From: Rubrobacter aplysinae
GTDB taxonomy: Bacteria > Actinomycetota > Rubrobacteria > Rubrobacterales > Rubrobacteraceae
Length of the DNA: 64,000 nucleotides
Direction: 5' to 3'
NCBI RefSeq assembly: GCF_001029505.1
Contig: NZ_LEKH01000002.1
Span: 124,001-188,000 of the forward strand
Part shown: one piece after another, positions 33,809-43,076 of the stretch
Layout: the number at the start of each line of letters is the position of its first letter
Position numbering within the stretch: position 1 is the first letter of the stretch
Made by a program: the position numbers and the translations under genes
The notes under the pieces: generated by a model
Databases searched by the model: none
What the model saw: only the letters and a program-made list of their open reading frames with translations
What the model was told of the DNA's origin: nothing

Positions 33809-34399
33809 TTAGAGAGATCCTCTACCCTGGGCGAGCCAGCCGTCCTGGCGCTTCTTTAGCCAAGTCGTGCGCAGCCTCTCGGCGGCGAGGCGGGCCGGCA
33901 TGTCCTCCGGCGAGAGCTGGGAGAGGGGCTTGTAGCGGGTCTCTCCGCCGCTCATCAGCGCCACGAGCCCCTGCTGGGCCTGCCTCTTGTCCTCTTCGGC
34001 CAGCCGCCGTAACGCCGCCGCGGGCTCGCCCGGATGCGGCTCTCCGAGCAGGCGGGCCAGCTGTCCCTCCTTGCGTAGCTCTAGCTCCCGGCTCTCTCTG
34101 AGCATGAATCGCTCCCACTCGGCCTCGCGCTGCTCCCGGTTACGCTCCTCCTGCTGGGACCGGCGCCGCTCCTTGTCGAGCTCCTGTTCGCGTAGCTGCT
34201 CCCGTCTCTTCTCGCGCTCGACGTCGAGCAGCTCCTCGAGCCGCCGGCCGTGTCTCGCGTCGAGGGCGGCTCTGAGCGCCGGGTCTACTCCGACCCCGGG
34301 CCGTCCGCCGCCGGCTTCCACGCGCAACCCGGCACGAGGGGAGGCTCCCTCGTGGTCCGCGCTAGAAGTTTCAGAGGCCCTTTGTCTCTCGTGCATCAC
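33809..34399 (-). CDS. Charged coiled-coil hypothetical protein
   Basis: About 196 residues. Residues ~50-115 are almost wholly Arg, Glu, Gln and Leu (REKRREQLREQELDKERR, then ESRELELRKEGQLARLL) and should form a long helix or coiled coil. The C-terminal ~60 residues (QQGLVALMSGGETRYKPLSQL, TTWLKKRQDGWLAQG) look more globular. No signal peptide, membrane helix or known domain. It resembles charged low-complexity frames, but the tail and consistent composition support a real gene. Function unknown. Confidence 0.5.
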   Translation of the reverse strand: MMHERQRASETSSADHEGASPRAGLRVEAGGGRPGVGVDPALRAALDARHGRRLEELLDVEREKRREQLREQELDKERRRSQQEERNREQREAEWERFMLRESRELELRKEGQLARLLGEPHPGEPAAALRRLAEEDKRQAQQGLVALMSGGETRYKPLSQLSPEDMPARLAAERLRTTWLKKRQDGWLAQGRGSL

Positions 34400-34538
34400 G
34401 CTGCTCTTTCCCGGGGGAATTTACCCGTTTCGCCCTGATGATACTACCTTTCGCGACGCCGCCTCCGCCGCCGCTCGTATACACTCCGGGTCTCCCCTTA
34501 CAGGCGGGGCGCAGGGAACGGTCTTGGAGGAGTGCATC

Positions 34539-35252
34539 TTGAGCCAGAAGGTTGCGGCTATCGTGGGAGTGGGTCCGGGGCTCGGCGCGGCGGTGGCCCG
34601 CCGGTTCGCCCGGGAAGGGTATGCGGCGGCGCTTATAGCCCGCCGCGAGGAGAGCCTCTCCGGGACGAGGGAGGAGATCGAGCGCGAAGGCGGCACCGCG
34701 CTCCCCGTCACCGCCGACGCCACGGACGCGGGCTCTGTAGCGGAGGCTTTCGGGCGGGTGCGCTCGGAGCTCGGCGACCCGGAGGTGCTCGTGTACAACG
34801 CCGGGGCGTTCCAGATGGGCGGGATACTGGAGATCACACCCGAGCAGTTCGACGACTGCCTGCGGGCCAACTGCTCGGGGGCGCTGTACGCGGCGCAGCA
34901 GGTGCTCCCCGCGATGGTCGAGGCCGGCCGGGGGACCGTGATCCTGACCGGCGCCACCGCCGCGCTGCGCGGCTCGGCCCGCTTCGCGGCGCTCGCGACG
35001 GGCAAGTTTGCCCTGCGCGCCCTGGCCCAGTCCATGGCCCGCGAGTTCGGCCCGCAGGGCGTACACGTGGCGCACACGATAATAGACGGCCAGATCGAGA
35101 CTCCCCGGCTGCGCGAGAGCGCGCCCGGCAGGGACGAGGCGACCACCCTCTCGCCGGACGCCATAGCCGAGACCTACTGGCGGCTCCACGTCCAGGACCC
35201 GCGCACCTGGACGCTGGAGCTGGACCTGCGTCCCGCGGGCGAGAGCTTCTAG
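34539..35252 (+). CDS. Short-chain dehydrogenase/reductase lacking the catalytic tyrosine
   Basis: 237 residues. Rossmann cofactor motif VGVGPGLGAAVARRFAREG, then VYNAGAF (NAG motif), TGATAALRG with the region of the active-site Ser, and FAALATGKFALRALAQS. In canonical SDRs the last segment reads Y-x-x-x-K; here the Tyr position is Leu (ALATGK) while Lys remains. HIID-type VAHTIIDGQIETPR follows. Similar tyrosine-less SDRs are known but their substrates are not. TTG start seven bases after GGAGGA. Confidence 0.85.
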   Translation: MSQKVAAIVGVGPGLGAAVARRFAREGYAAALIARREESLSGTREEIEREGGTALPVTADATDAGSVAEAFGRVRSELGDPEVLVYNAGAFQMGGILEITPEQFDDCLRANCSGALYAAQQVLPAMVEAGRGTVILTGATAALRGSARFAALATGKFALRALAQSMAREFGPQGVHVAHTIIDGQIETPRLRESAPGRDEATTLSPDAIAETYWRLHVQDPRTWTLELDLRPAGESF

Positions 35253-35283
35253 CTCATTTCGTAGGGTTACCGCGAGCCCCCGC

Positions 35284-35721
35284 TCAAACCTCCGAATCAT
35301 CCGGGACGCCACCGGCGGTGGATGAGACCGTACCCTGCGCGGTTGCGCAGAGCCTCTCCTCCCCGCTCTCGCCCACCGAGAGGACGTCGCAGCGGCATAC
35401 GGCCTGCCGCCTGCCGGAGTACACGACCGCAGCTCGGGCCACGAGCTTTTTGCCGGCCGCCGGACGGAGGTAGTTGATCTTGTACTCCGAGGTGAGCACC
35501 GCCGGTCCCAGCGCCGACCCGCCGGCGAACGTCAGGGCGTTGTCGGCAGCGTAGCCCAGCACCCCGCCGTGCACGAACCCGTTCTGCTGTAGAAGCTCCT
35601 CCCGGATCGGTGTCTCCAGTACGGCCTCTCCCTCCGAGAAGGAGACGAGCCTCGTCCCGAGCATGACGCTAAAAGGCTGGGCCTCCAGTATCCGCCGGCC
35701 AGTATCGAAGAGTTCCTCCAC
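35284..35721 (-). CDS. PaaI-type hotdog thioesterase
   Basis: 145 residues of the hotdog fold: QNGFVHGGVLGYAADNALTFAGGSAL carries the HGG-x6-D signature, with the Asp on the central helix as catalytic acid, followed by TSEYKINYLRPAAGKKLVARA. It would cleave an acyl-CoA thioester in the cytoplasm; the acyl group is unknown. GTG start seven bases after GGGAGG. Convergent with the SDR gene. Confidence 0.88.
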   Translation of the reverse strand: MEELFDTGRRILEAQPFSVMLGTRLVSFSEGEAVLETPIREELLQQNGFVHGGVLGYAADNALTFAGGSALGPAVLTSEYKINYLRPAAGKKLVARAAVVYSGRRQAVCRCDVLSVGESGEERLCATAQGTVSSTAGGVPDDSEV

Positions 35722-35819
35722 GCGCCAACCTCCCGACCCCGATTCTTTTTCACCGATCTTACAAACCTTTACAGACCTCCGCCGACATCGGAGCGCGACG
35801 GACGGGAACTTCTAGCCAG

Positions 35820-37052
35820 CTAGCTACAGGCCTTCCCGAAGAAGATGCGGGCGCTCGGCAGGGCTCCGCCGGGCCGGGTGGAGCCGTCGTTGCGCCGGAT
35901 GCCGGTGGACTGCAGCCCGAAGCGTATCTCTTGCTCGCCGGAGACGGTCGTGGCGCCCTCGGTGCCTCTCACCCGGATCTTCGTAACCCGCCCGGAGGGC
36001 GAGCGGTCGAGCACCCGGATGCGTTGTATGGAGCCCACCCCGAACCGCGGCGAGCCGTCGGCGTCTATCCTGCCGCTCCACCCGAGCCAGGGGCTATCCG
36101 CGTGGGCCCGGCCCACGTAGGCCCGTCCTCTGCGGTCCACGTCTCTGCGGGATTTCAGATAGGGCACCCGGTTACCGAAAACGTACGCGGAGTCCTCAGT
36201 CTTGACGCTGCCGGAGGAGTGGAAGAAGGCGGTTATGGGGCTGCCGTTGTAGACGGCGTGGAGGCGGGCGGTGCCCCTGACGGCCCGATTCGTGCGGCGT
36301 GTCTCGGCGCTCGCCCCGCCGTAGGCCTGATCCCGGTAGTCGTCGAAGAAGTCGAAGGCCCCCCGGCGCTGGGTGGCGGTGGCGAAGGAGCGGGCGGCGA
36401 CGGCCTGGCTCTTCAGGGCGTCCATCTCCCAGGAGGCGGGCATCTCGGCGGGCACCACGCCCCGCAGGTACAGCTCCTTGCGCAGGGCGTTTATGAGAAA
36501 GAGCCTCTTGCCCGTGGCCCGGACGAGGATCGCACCCCGGTAACCCGTGTTCCTGAAGACCAGCGGGCCGCCGGACGAGGGCCGGTACACGATGGGACCG
36601 GTGTACAGCCCGACGGAGCGCCCCCGGGAGATGTCCGTCACCCGGTAGGCGTCTCTGCGGGGAACGTATTTCGTCCTGTACCTGCCGGGCCCGAGATCCA
36701 CGGTGCCGCCGGTCTTAACGTTTCTCAGCTTAGCGGTCCGGCCGGATCGGACCACCACGTCGAAGGCCCCACGGCGCGCCTTGTTGCCGAGCAGGACGCG
36801 TACGGGATCGTTCGGGAGCCTCTTGAATCCCACGCCCCGGTAGTAGGTGCGGATGATCCTGCCGAAACTCTGTCCGGCTTCCGCCCGGCCCTTGGCCCCG
36901 TACTGCGAGAGCCCCACGCCGTGCCCGTAGCCCGAGCCGCACACCCTGGGCCCGGTGGCCCCCTCCGCCGGCGGGGCCGCCCCGAAAGCGAGGATCACCG
37001 CCACGAGTGAGGCGAAAACGCCCGCGAGCATCCCTCCGAGTAGCCGATCCAT
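35820..37052 (-). CDS. SpoIID/LytB domain secreted protein
   Basis: 410 residues with a signal peptide (LAGVFASLVAVILAFGAAPPAEGA). The SpoIID domain covers most of the protein: GYGHGVGLSQYGAKGRAEAG, LYLRGVVPAEMPASWEMDALKSQAVAARSFA (catalytic Glu in PAEMPASW) and FHSSGSVKTEDSAYVFG. SpoIID strips denuded glycan during sporulation; relatives in non-sporulating actinobacteria remodel peptidoglycan. GatD just downstream also acts on the cell wall. The order of the GYGHGVG segment, near the N-terminus rather than later, is unusual. Confidence 0.88.
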   Translation of the reverse strand: MDRLLGGMLAGVFASLVAVILAFGAAPPAEGATGPRVCGSGYGHGVGLSQYGAKGRAEAGQSFGRIIRTYYRGVGFKRLPNDPVRVLLGNKARRGAFDVVVRSGRTAKLRNVKTGGTVDLGPGRYRTKYVPRRDAYRVTDISRGRSVGLYTGPIVYRPSSGGPLVFRNTGYRGAILVRATGKRLFLINALRKELYLRGVVPAEMPASWEMDALKSQAVAARSFATATQRRGAFDFFDDYRDQAYGGASAETRRTNRAVRGTARLHAVYNGSPITAFFHSSGSVKTEDSAYVFGNRVPYLKSRRDVDRRGRAYVGRAHADSPWLGWSGRIDADGSPRFGVGSIQRIRVLDRSPSGRVTKIRVRGTEGATTVSGEQEIRFGLQSTGIRRNDGSTRPGGALPSARIFFGKACS

Positions 37053-37164
37053 CTCCCCCCCAGAGACCCCGTTAGCTTGACAGGTCGAGCTATGCTACCG
37101 GGTTATCGTCCGCTCTGCGGCGCCGCTTTAACCAGCCCGAGCTCCCAGACCTCGCAGACCCTCG

Positions 37165-37923
37165 CTAGCCCCGGGACCGCACCCTGCCCGCCACCGAGGA
37201 GAAGGCGGCGGCCTCCAGCCCGTCGTCGAGCGGTTCGATCTCACCGTCGTACCCGGCGTGACGCAGGGCCTCCTGTATGAGCCGGTCGGTCAGCCAAGGG
37301 TTCTTCGGGAGCAGCGAGCCGTGCATGTAGGTGCCGTAGGCGTTGTTGCGCCGCGCCCCCTCGGTGCCGTCCTGCCCGTTGTTTCCATGTCCCGCGACGA
37401 CGCGCCCCAGCGGCTCCGCGCCGTCCAGGATAGTGCGACCGCCGTGGTTCTCGAAGCCGACAACCTCCTGTTCCGGCCCTCCCTCCGGGTCCGGGACGCG
37501 CATCAGCACGTTGCCTATGAGACGCTCCTCGCCGTCGGCGGCGGGCTCGGTGTGGAGGTCCATGATCCCGAGCCCCGGCAGCTTCTCACCGCCGGCGGTC
37601 TCGTAATAGTGCCCCATGAGCTGGTAGCCGCCACACACACCGAGCACCACCCCGCCGTCGTCTGCGATGGCCCGCAGGTCCGCGCCCTTCGTGCCCGAGA
37701 GGTCGTCGGCCAGCAGCGCCTGTTCCCGGTCCTGGCCACCGCCGAACAGGAAGATGTCGCAGCCGGTGGGGCGAATGGATTCCCCGATGTTCACGTCCAC
37801 CACATCAACATCCATACCGCGCCACTCGCAGCGTTTTCTGAGTGAGATCACATTCCCCCGGTCCCCGTACATGTTCATCATGTCCGCGTACAGGTGGTGG
37901 ATGGTGAGCTTGTCTGGCTGCAA
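37165..37923 (-). CDS. gatD: Lipid II isoglutaminyl synthase, glutaminase subunit
   Basis: 252 residues. GatD supplies ammonia to MurT for amidation of D-Glu in lipid II. Nucleophile Cys97 lies in LGVCGGYQLMG; GFENHGGRT and NAYGTYMHGSLLPKNP supply the His. TTG start seven bases after GAAGGGAG. Its normal partner murT is 5 kb away (43077-44516) on the same strand. Between them are phoD, a gatD/murT scar and a foreign gene, so the pair are no longer one transcription unit. Confidence 0.93.
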   Translation of the reverse strand: MQPDKLTIHHLYADMMNMYGDRGNVISLRKRCEWRGMDVDVVDVNIGESIRPTGCDIFLFGGGQDREQALLADDLSGTKGADLRAIADDGGVVLGVCGGYQLMGHYYETAGGEKLPGLGIMDLHTEPAADGEERLIGNVLMRVPDPEGGPEQEVVGFENHGGRTILDGAEPLGRVVAGHGNNGQDGTEGARRNNAYGTYMHGSLLPKNPWLTDRLIQEALRHAGYDGEIEPLDDGLEAAAFSSVAGRVRSRG

Positions 37924-38202
37924 GTCGTGACTCCCTTCGTACCGGCGGCCCCGGACGCGATCTCATACGTAACACGATCTCCAAGGCGTCACGCGGCCGG
38001 AGCGCGAGCTGGAAGTCGAGCATAGCATAGAGCCCTGGAAGTCTCGTGTCTCCGAAGGCCCCGGTCAGTGGCGACGCGCCGCCGGAGGCACGATACGCCC
38101 GATCCTGCTGGAGTGCTACGACGTGGTACGTTATTAGCCCGTAAGCTCCGGTTCTATGAGGGGGCGCTTGTCCCGGGTGTTGGCTGCGGCTGGTATTGAC
38201 GC

Positions 38203-39792
38203 TTGAGTTATAGACGTTACAGACGTTTCACCGCGAGGGGTGGCGCGGCTGCGCCCGTCTCCGGCGGACCGCTTGCCGGGGAAGCGGGAGAGACTGCTTC
38301 CCGGCCCCGATTCTCCGGATATCCGTTCAGCCTGGGGGTCGCCTCCGGGGACCCGGCGCCGGACGGCGTGGTGATCTGGACCAGGCTCGCCCCGGACCCG
38401 CTCGCGGCGGATGGGCGCGGCGGGATGCAGAGCGAGAGGGACAAGAACGTGCCGGTGCGGTGGCAGGTCGCCGAGGATGCGGGCTTCCGCCGCGTGGTCG
38501 GTCACGGCACGGAGCCCGCCCGGCCCGGGCTCGCCCACTCCGTACACGTCGAGGTGGAGGGCCTGAGACCCGGCAGAGAGTACTTCTACAGGTTCAAGGT
38601 CGGCTCCGAGACGAGCCCGGTCGGCAGGACAAAGACGGCCCCCGCGCCCGGGACCGCTCTAAACGAGATGTCTTTCGCGCTGTGTAGCTGCGCCAACTAC
38701 CCTAGCGGCTACTTCACCGCCTACCGTTACATGGCGGAGGAGGACCTGGATCTCGTATTCGGGGTCGGAGACTATATCTACGAGGGCAAGGGCCCCCGCA
38801 ACCCGATCCGGGGCCGGGAGCACCTCCCGCACAAGGAGGCCGTCTCGCTCGACGAGTACCGGCTGCGCTACGCACAGTACAAGTCCGACGAGGACCTCAA
38901 GGCCGCACACGCCGCCCACCCCTGGGCGCTGGTCCTCGACGACCACGAGCTGGACAACAACTGGGCCGGAGACGTACCCGTGGAGAGGTCCGGTATCCGG
39001 GGAGCAGCATTCATGGAGCGGCGCGCCGCCGCCTTCCAGGCCTACTACGAGCACACGCCCCTGCGGAGCACCTCGATGCCCCGGGGCTCGGACATGCGGC
39101 TCTATCGGCGGTTTACGTACGGGGACCTCGCCGAGTTCAACGTCCTCGACACCCGCCAGTACCGCTCGGATCAGGCCGCTGGAGACTTCGCGAAGCCGCC
39201 TCATCCGGCCCAGTCCGACCCGGAGCGCACCATCACCGGCGACGAGCAGGAGCGGTGGCTGCTGGATGGCCTGTCGCGCTCGCGGACGCGCTGGAACGCC
39301 CTGGTCCAGCAGGTCTTCTTTGCAAAGAGGGATATGGCCCCCGACGCCGGAGAGCTCTACAGCATGGACGCCTGGGACGGCTACCTGGCCTCCAGGGACC
39401 GGATCCTGCGCTTCCTCGAGGAGAGAGAGGTCCCGAACCCGGTGGTCCTGAGCGGCGACGTACACGACAACTGGGCGAACGACCTGCTCTCCGACTTCGA
39501 CGACCCCGGCTCGCGCATCGTCGGCTCCGAGTTCGTCGGGACCTCCATAACCAGCTTCGGAGACGGCTCCGAGCACCGCAAGAACACCGGTAAGATCCTG
39601 GCGAAGAACCCGCACCTGAAGTTCTACAACAACCGGCGCGGCTACCTCCGCTGCCGGCTAACGCCCGATGAGTGGCGCACGGACTTCCGGGTGCTGCAGT
39701 ACGTCACACGGCCCGGGTCCCCGATCTCGACCCGGGCAACGTTCGTAACCCGAAATGGTAGCCCGGGCGTGCATAGGACCACCGAGCAGTGA
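38203..39792 (+). CDS. phoD: PhoD-like alkaline phosphatase/phosphodiesterase
   Basis: About 529 residues. PhoD N-terminal domain (FSGYPFSLGVASGDPAPDGVVIWTRLAP) and metallophosphatase core: LCSCANYPSGYF, FGVGDYIYEG, LDDHELDNNWAGD and VLSGDVHDNW. It releases phosphate from phosphodiesters outside the cell using Ca/Fe. The N-terminus RRYRRFTARGGAAAP hints at a Tat signal but the hydrophobic core is poor. The TTG start has no binding site, and a short out-of-frame MRGRLSRVLAAAG lies just upstream, so a frameshift in the signal region is possible. It lies between gatD and the gatD/murT scar on the opposite strand. Confidence 0.85.
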   Translation: MSYRRYRRFTARGGAAAPVSGGPLAGEAGETASRPRFSGYPFSLGVASGDPAPDGVVIWTRLAPDPLAADGRGGMQSERDKNVPVRWQVAEDAGFRRVVGHGTEPARPGLAHSVHVEVEGLRPGREYFYRFKVGSETSPVGRTKTAPAPGTALNEMSFALCSCANYPSGYFTAYRYMAEEDLDLVFGVGDYIYEGKGPRNPIRGREHLPHKEAVSLDEYRLRYAQYKSDEDLKAAHAAHPWALVLDDHELDNNWAGDVPVERSGIRGAAFMERRAAAFQAYYEHTPLRSTSMPRGSDMRLYRRFTYGDLAEFNVLDTRQYRSDQAAGDFAKPPHPAQSDPERTITGDEQERWLLDGLSRSRTRWNALVQQVFFAKRDMAPDAGELYSMDAWDGYLASRDRILRFLEEREVPNPVVLSGDVHDNWANDLLSDFDDPGSRIVGSEFVGTSITSFGDGSEHRKNTGKILAKNPHLKFYNNRRGYLRCRLTPDEWRTDFRVLQYVTRPGSPISTRATFVTRNGSPGVHRTTEQ

Positions 39793-39800
39793 GTGGTAAG

Positions 39801-39849
39801 CATCGCCGTGTAGCCGTGTAGGTCGGCAGGACGCACAGAGTCTCGCCGA
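39801..39849 (-). pseudogene. murT 3'-end fragment
   Basis: On the minus strand this encodes GETLCVLPTYTA, matching GETLYVLPTYTAML of the intact MurT about 30 codons from its end. About 38 of 42 aligned bases agree with 43138-43180, apart from a tandem 8-base duplication (CTACACGG) that shifts the frame. It immediately follows the gatD fragment. Confidence 0.7.
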
Positions 39850-39851
39850 GT

Positions 39852-40007
39852 CTAACGGATAAACTCCCCGATATTCACGTCCCCCACATCCACACCTATC
39901 CCGCGCCACTCGCAGCGTTTTTTCAAAGAGATCACGTTCCTACGATCCCCGTACATGTTCGCCATGTCCGCGTACAGGTGGTGGATGGTGAGTTTGTTGG
40001 ACTGCAC
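39852..40007 (-). pseudogene. gatD 5'-end fragment
   Basis: 51 codons beginning MQSNKLTIHHLYADMANMYG and ending GVDVGDVNIGEFIR, then a stop made at the junction with the murT fragment. It aligns with residues 1-51 of the intact GatD with about ten differences, and the leader (CGAAGGGAG before the start) is conserved too. The differences show the duplication is old or came from a related strain. It lacks the catalytic Cys. Confidence 0.8.
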
Positions 40008-40135
40008 GGTATGGCTCCCTTCGTGCCGCGCTCCCCACCGTGAACTGTAGTGCTCCAAGTAAGCTCCTCAGAGCGACTATAATACCTATGATAGGGAGTG
40101 TATGACACTAAGGTCAAAACATTTTAAGGTGTTAC
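40008..40135. other. Junction between the gatD fragment and the AT-rich gene
   Basis: Base composition drops from GC-rich to AT-rich here. It holds a TATAAT (40078-40083) that could be the -10 of the rightward gene, with no good -35, and CCACCGTGAACT (40035-40046), which has an imperfect inverted counterpart at 43050-43069. The insertion end is likely within 40030-40070. Confidence 0.4.
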
Positions 40136-42804
40136 GTGACAAATTTTACAAAGACAAGCGTCTACAGTAATGCACTTGTCAACAGAAGTCACGGCGTGGA
40201 CAAAGGTCAGCAAGCTGTGCTACAAGAAGCCTTGAACAAGTTTAGAGAAAGAGCGCAAACTGTAGCAGGTGATATCAACAGAAGTCTTCCAGAGTTCACA
40301 GTCCACGATATTAGTCACCTGGATGCTCTTTGGGAGATGGCAGACCTCGTAGTAGGCGATAGTCAAGACTTGACTCCTGTCGAGGCCTTTGTACTTGGCG
40401 GCGCTTTTTTGATACATGACCTTGGTATGGGTCTGGCTGCGTACCCCGGTGGTCTCGAAGAACTTCGAACAGATTATAGATGGTCAGATGCTATAGCCGC
40501 AGCTTGGCATAGTGAAAGAGGGAAACGTCCTAGTAGGAAAGAAATAGAGGAGCCCCCAGCTCAGATATTAGATAAAGCCACCGCTGAAATTTTAAGATTA
40601 CGACATGCTGAGCAAGCAGAGCACCTGGCTTTAACGTCGTGGGAAAGCGGCGGTACTGACTATCATTTGATCGAAGATCCGGAGTTAAGAGCAGAGCTAG
40701 GCCCAATTATAGGTAGAATTGCGCATAGTCATTGGTGGTCCGTCGAGGAATTAGGAAGAGAGTTTCAGACTAACCTGGGAGCTCCACCGAGATTCCCGAG
40801 AAGCTGGACAACAGACCCATTAAAGATAGCTTGTATTTTGAGAGTATCGGATGCCAGCCATATTGATGCCCGAAGGGCACCTCCTTTCTTGCGTGCTGTA
40901 CGCCAATCAGAAGGGTTTTCTGAGGAGCATTGGCATTTTCAAAGTCGTCTACATAAACCCCAATTACGAGATGATCGGTTACTTTATACAGCTAATCGTT
41001 CTTTCTCTGTACAAGAAGCAAATGCGTGGTGGTTGTGCCACGACACTCTGAGCATGGTGGATCGTGAATTGCGTCAAGTGGATGCCTTACTCGGGGATAC
41101 CAATAGACAAAGGTTACAAGCTCGTGGGATAGTTGGTATTGAGGAACCATCTCGTCTTGCTCAGCACATCCGCACTGAGCAGTGGAGCCCCGTAGATGCT
41201 CGTGTGAGAGTTGGGGATGTAGCGAGGTTAGTAACTCGTCTTGGCGGCGAAGAATTGTACGGAAACGACCGCACAGTACCGCTAAGGGAGTTAATACAAA
41301 ACGCTTGTGACGCAGTGCGGGCTCGCCGGGTACTTGAAGATAGAGCAGCAACATGGGGCGAAGTCACGGTTACATTAGAGGAAGATTCCGAAGGTACTCG
41401 TATAGACGTAGAAGACACAGGTGTCGGAATGTCCACGTCCATGCTGACAGATGCACTCCTCAATTTCGGCACAAGTTTCTGGGACTCCGAATCTATGAGG
41501 CTAGAGTTTCCCGGTCTTCTAGCGAGCGGTTTTAAGCCTACTGGTAAATATGGAATCGGCTTTTTCTCTGTCTTTATGTGGGGCCAGAGGGTGCAGGTCA
41601 TAACTAGACAACCCGAACTGGCTCAAAGCGACACTTTGGTACTTGAGTTTCAAAACGGTCTAGATACTAGGCCAATAGTGCGCCGAGCGTCGCCAAGAGA
41701 AGTATTGCGAGATGGGGGAACCTGCGTACGCGTTTGGCTACATGAAAGTCCACAGGAGCCGAGAGGCCTCTTATACAGCGAACCAGAAGAAGGTACCCTT
41801 ACATTGGAGCAAGTGTGCACTTCACTATGTCCATCGATTGATGTCGACCTCTACACTAGCGAATCTGGGGGGCTCGTAAGGTGGCAGTCCGCGCACAAGA
41901 CTGGAAGACTATGGAGGGCGAAGACCTTCTTCGGCGCCTCGGCGGACCTCAGGCTGAAGACACCCGTGCTGCAACCGATCACGAAGGCGGGTTGCATTTG
42001 TCTTCGTTAGGACAGCACATACGTCCTCTAGAGGATGAGGAGGGAAACCTAGTGGGACGCATGTGCATAGCTCTTCCTCGGACTTCCTTTCACGAAAGAA
42101 GAGGCGGCAATTTTCAAGAACTCAGCGCTATCACGATAGGTGGGTTCAAAACTTCTAGTATCGGAGGCACTGGAGGTATAATCACAGGGGAATCTAAGAG
42201 AGCGTCACGGGACGTTGCTACTCCCAGTGTACGAAGCAAGGCATTGCAAGGATGGGCTTCTGAACAGGCTCAGTTACTAAGTCTGCTCTCTATAGATAAA
42301 GCGCTACAGGTAGATCTCGCGCAGATGGTTGCCCTATTTGGCGGTGATACAGGAAACCTGGCTGTAGCGAGGACCTCAACTGGATGGAAGACCTACAGTG
42401 AGTTATACGAGTGGAGTGGCAAATTTAGCTCTGTAATACTCGTGGACAGCATCTGGCTTAGGAAAAGGCAAGGCACTGAGTTGTTAAGCAATGTAATAGA
42501 AGTAGAAAGTGGTATACCTGGACTGACAGGATCCGTCGTTAGTGGAGCTTCCAGAGACACTTTAGAGTGGTTATCAGACGATGAGAATGTTGTTACTGGA
42601 TATCCGTTACGGGAGAAGTCGCTACAGGACTTAGCTATTAAAGCCGTTGCCTCATCTTGGGGAGTCGACACAACAAGCTTGATGCAGAAACCTGAAGAAG
42701 GCGCGCAACCCACACCAAGAACAAAAGATGTAACAGTAGCCTATAAAAACTCAGAGCCTATTGTAGAAGATGCGGTGATGTTAAATAAACCGCAGCAGTC
42801 GTGA
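40136..42804 (+). pseudogene. HD domain-Hsp90-type ATPase fusion, interrupted by a -1 frameshift
   Basis: The first frame (to 42010, 624 codons) has an HD hydrolase-like domain: HDISHLDALWEMAD, GGAFLIHDLGM, IAHSHWW and LRVSDASHID. It then has an Hsp90-type GHKL ATPase: LRELIQNACDAVRAR (Glu and Asn), VEDTGVGMS, LNFGTSFW and GKYGIGFFSVFM. Around a GGGGGG run (41867-41872) meaningful coding moves to the -1 frame, which continues AVRAQDWKTMEGEDLLRRLGG to 42804. The joined product would be about 889 residues. GTG start after AAGGTG. Codons such as TTA and AGA are frequent, unlike all neighbours: a transferred gene. It could be a defence or chaperone-like factor; it may be broken, or translated by frameshifting. 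Confidence 0.75.
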
Positions 42805-43076
42805 GGAGGGATTTGGTCTAGCAGGTTTATAAAAGTCCCTGGGAACACCAGGCTTCCCCTCAGCTCTAGTTTTGCTTTTGAACCATTTAGGTTGCAGTTG
42901 CTTAGCGGTTTTTGCAGTCGCTGGTGCGACAGAAGCGGTAGCTGTCGATCAGCTCAGAATTGAGGGTGCGTTATCTTTCCCACACCCTAGACGAAATTGA
43001 GCGTGACTGTATCCTCAGTCTGCTCAAGGTTCTGCAAGAACCCGGACTGAGTTCACTGAACGCCGGTGGCTGAAAG
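42805..43076. other. AT-rich tail of the inserted segment, no clear gene
   Basis: A small plus-strand frame near its right end reads RYLSHTLDEIERDCILSLLKVL before a stop, about 43 codons without a convincing start; I do not call it. A short hairpin (CCTGG/CCAGG) follows the ATPase gene. GTTCACTGAAC and CGGTGG at 43051-43069 lie just before the murT stop and may mark the insertion end. Confidence 0.35.

Noticed and set aside
34532-35473. 313-codon plus-strand frame over the SDR gene
   Set aside because: It is the other frame of the SDR gene; its Arg/Gly/Pro-rich translation has no domain, while the chosen frame has the Rossmann motif.
42900-43072. Short plus-strand frame with RYLSHTLDEIERDCILSLLKVL
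   Set aside because: It looks protein-like for about 43 codons but has a stop just before it, no ATG or GTG, and no binding site. It could be a remnant brought in with the inserted gene; too little to call.
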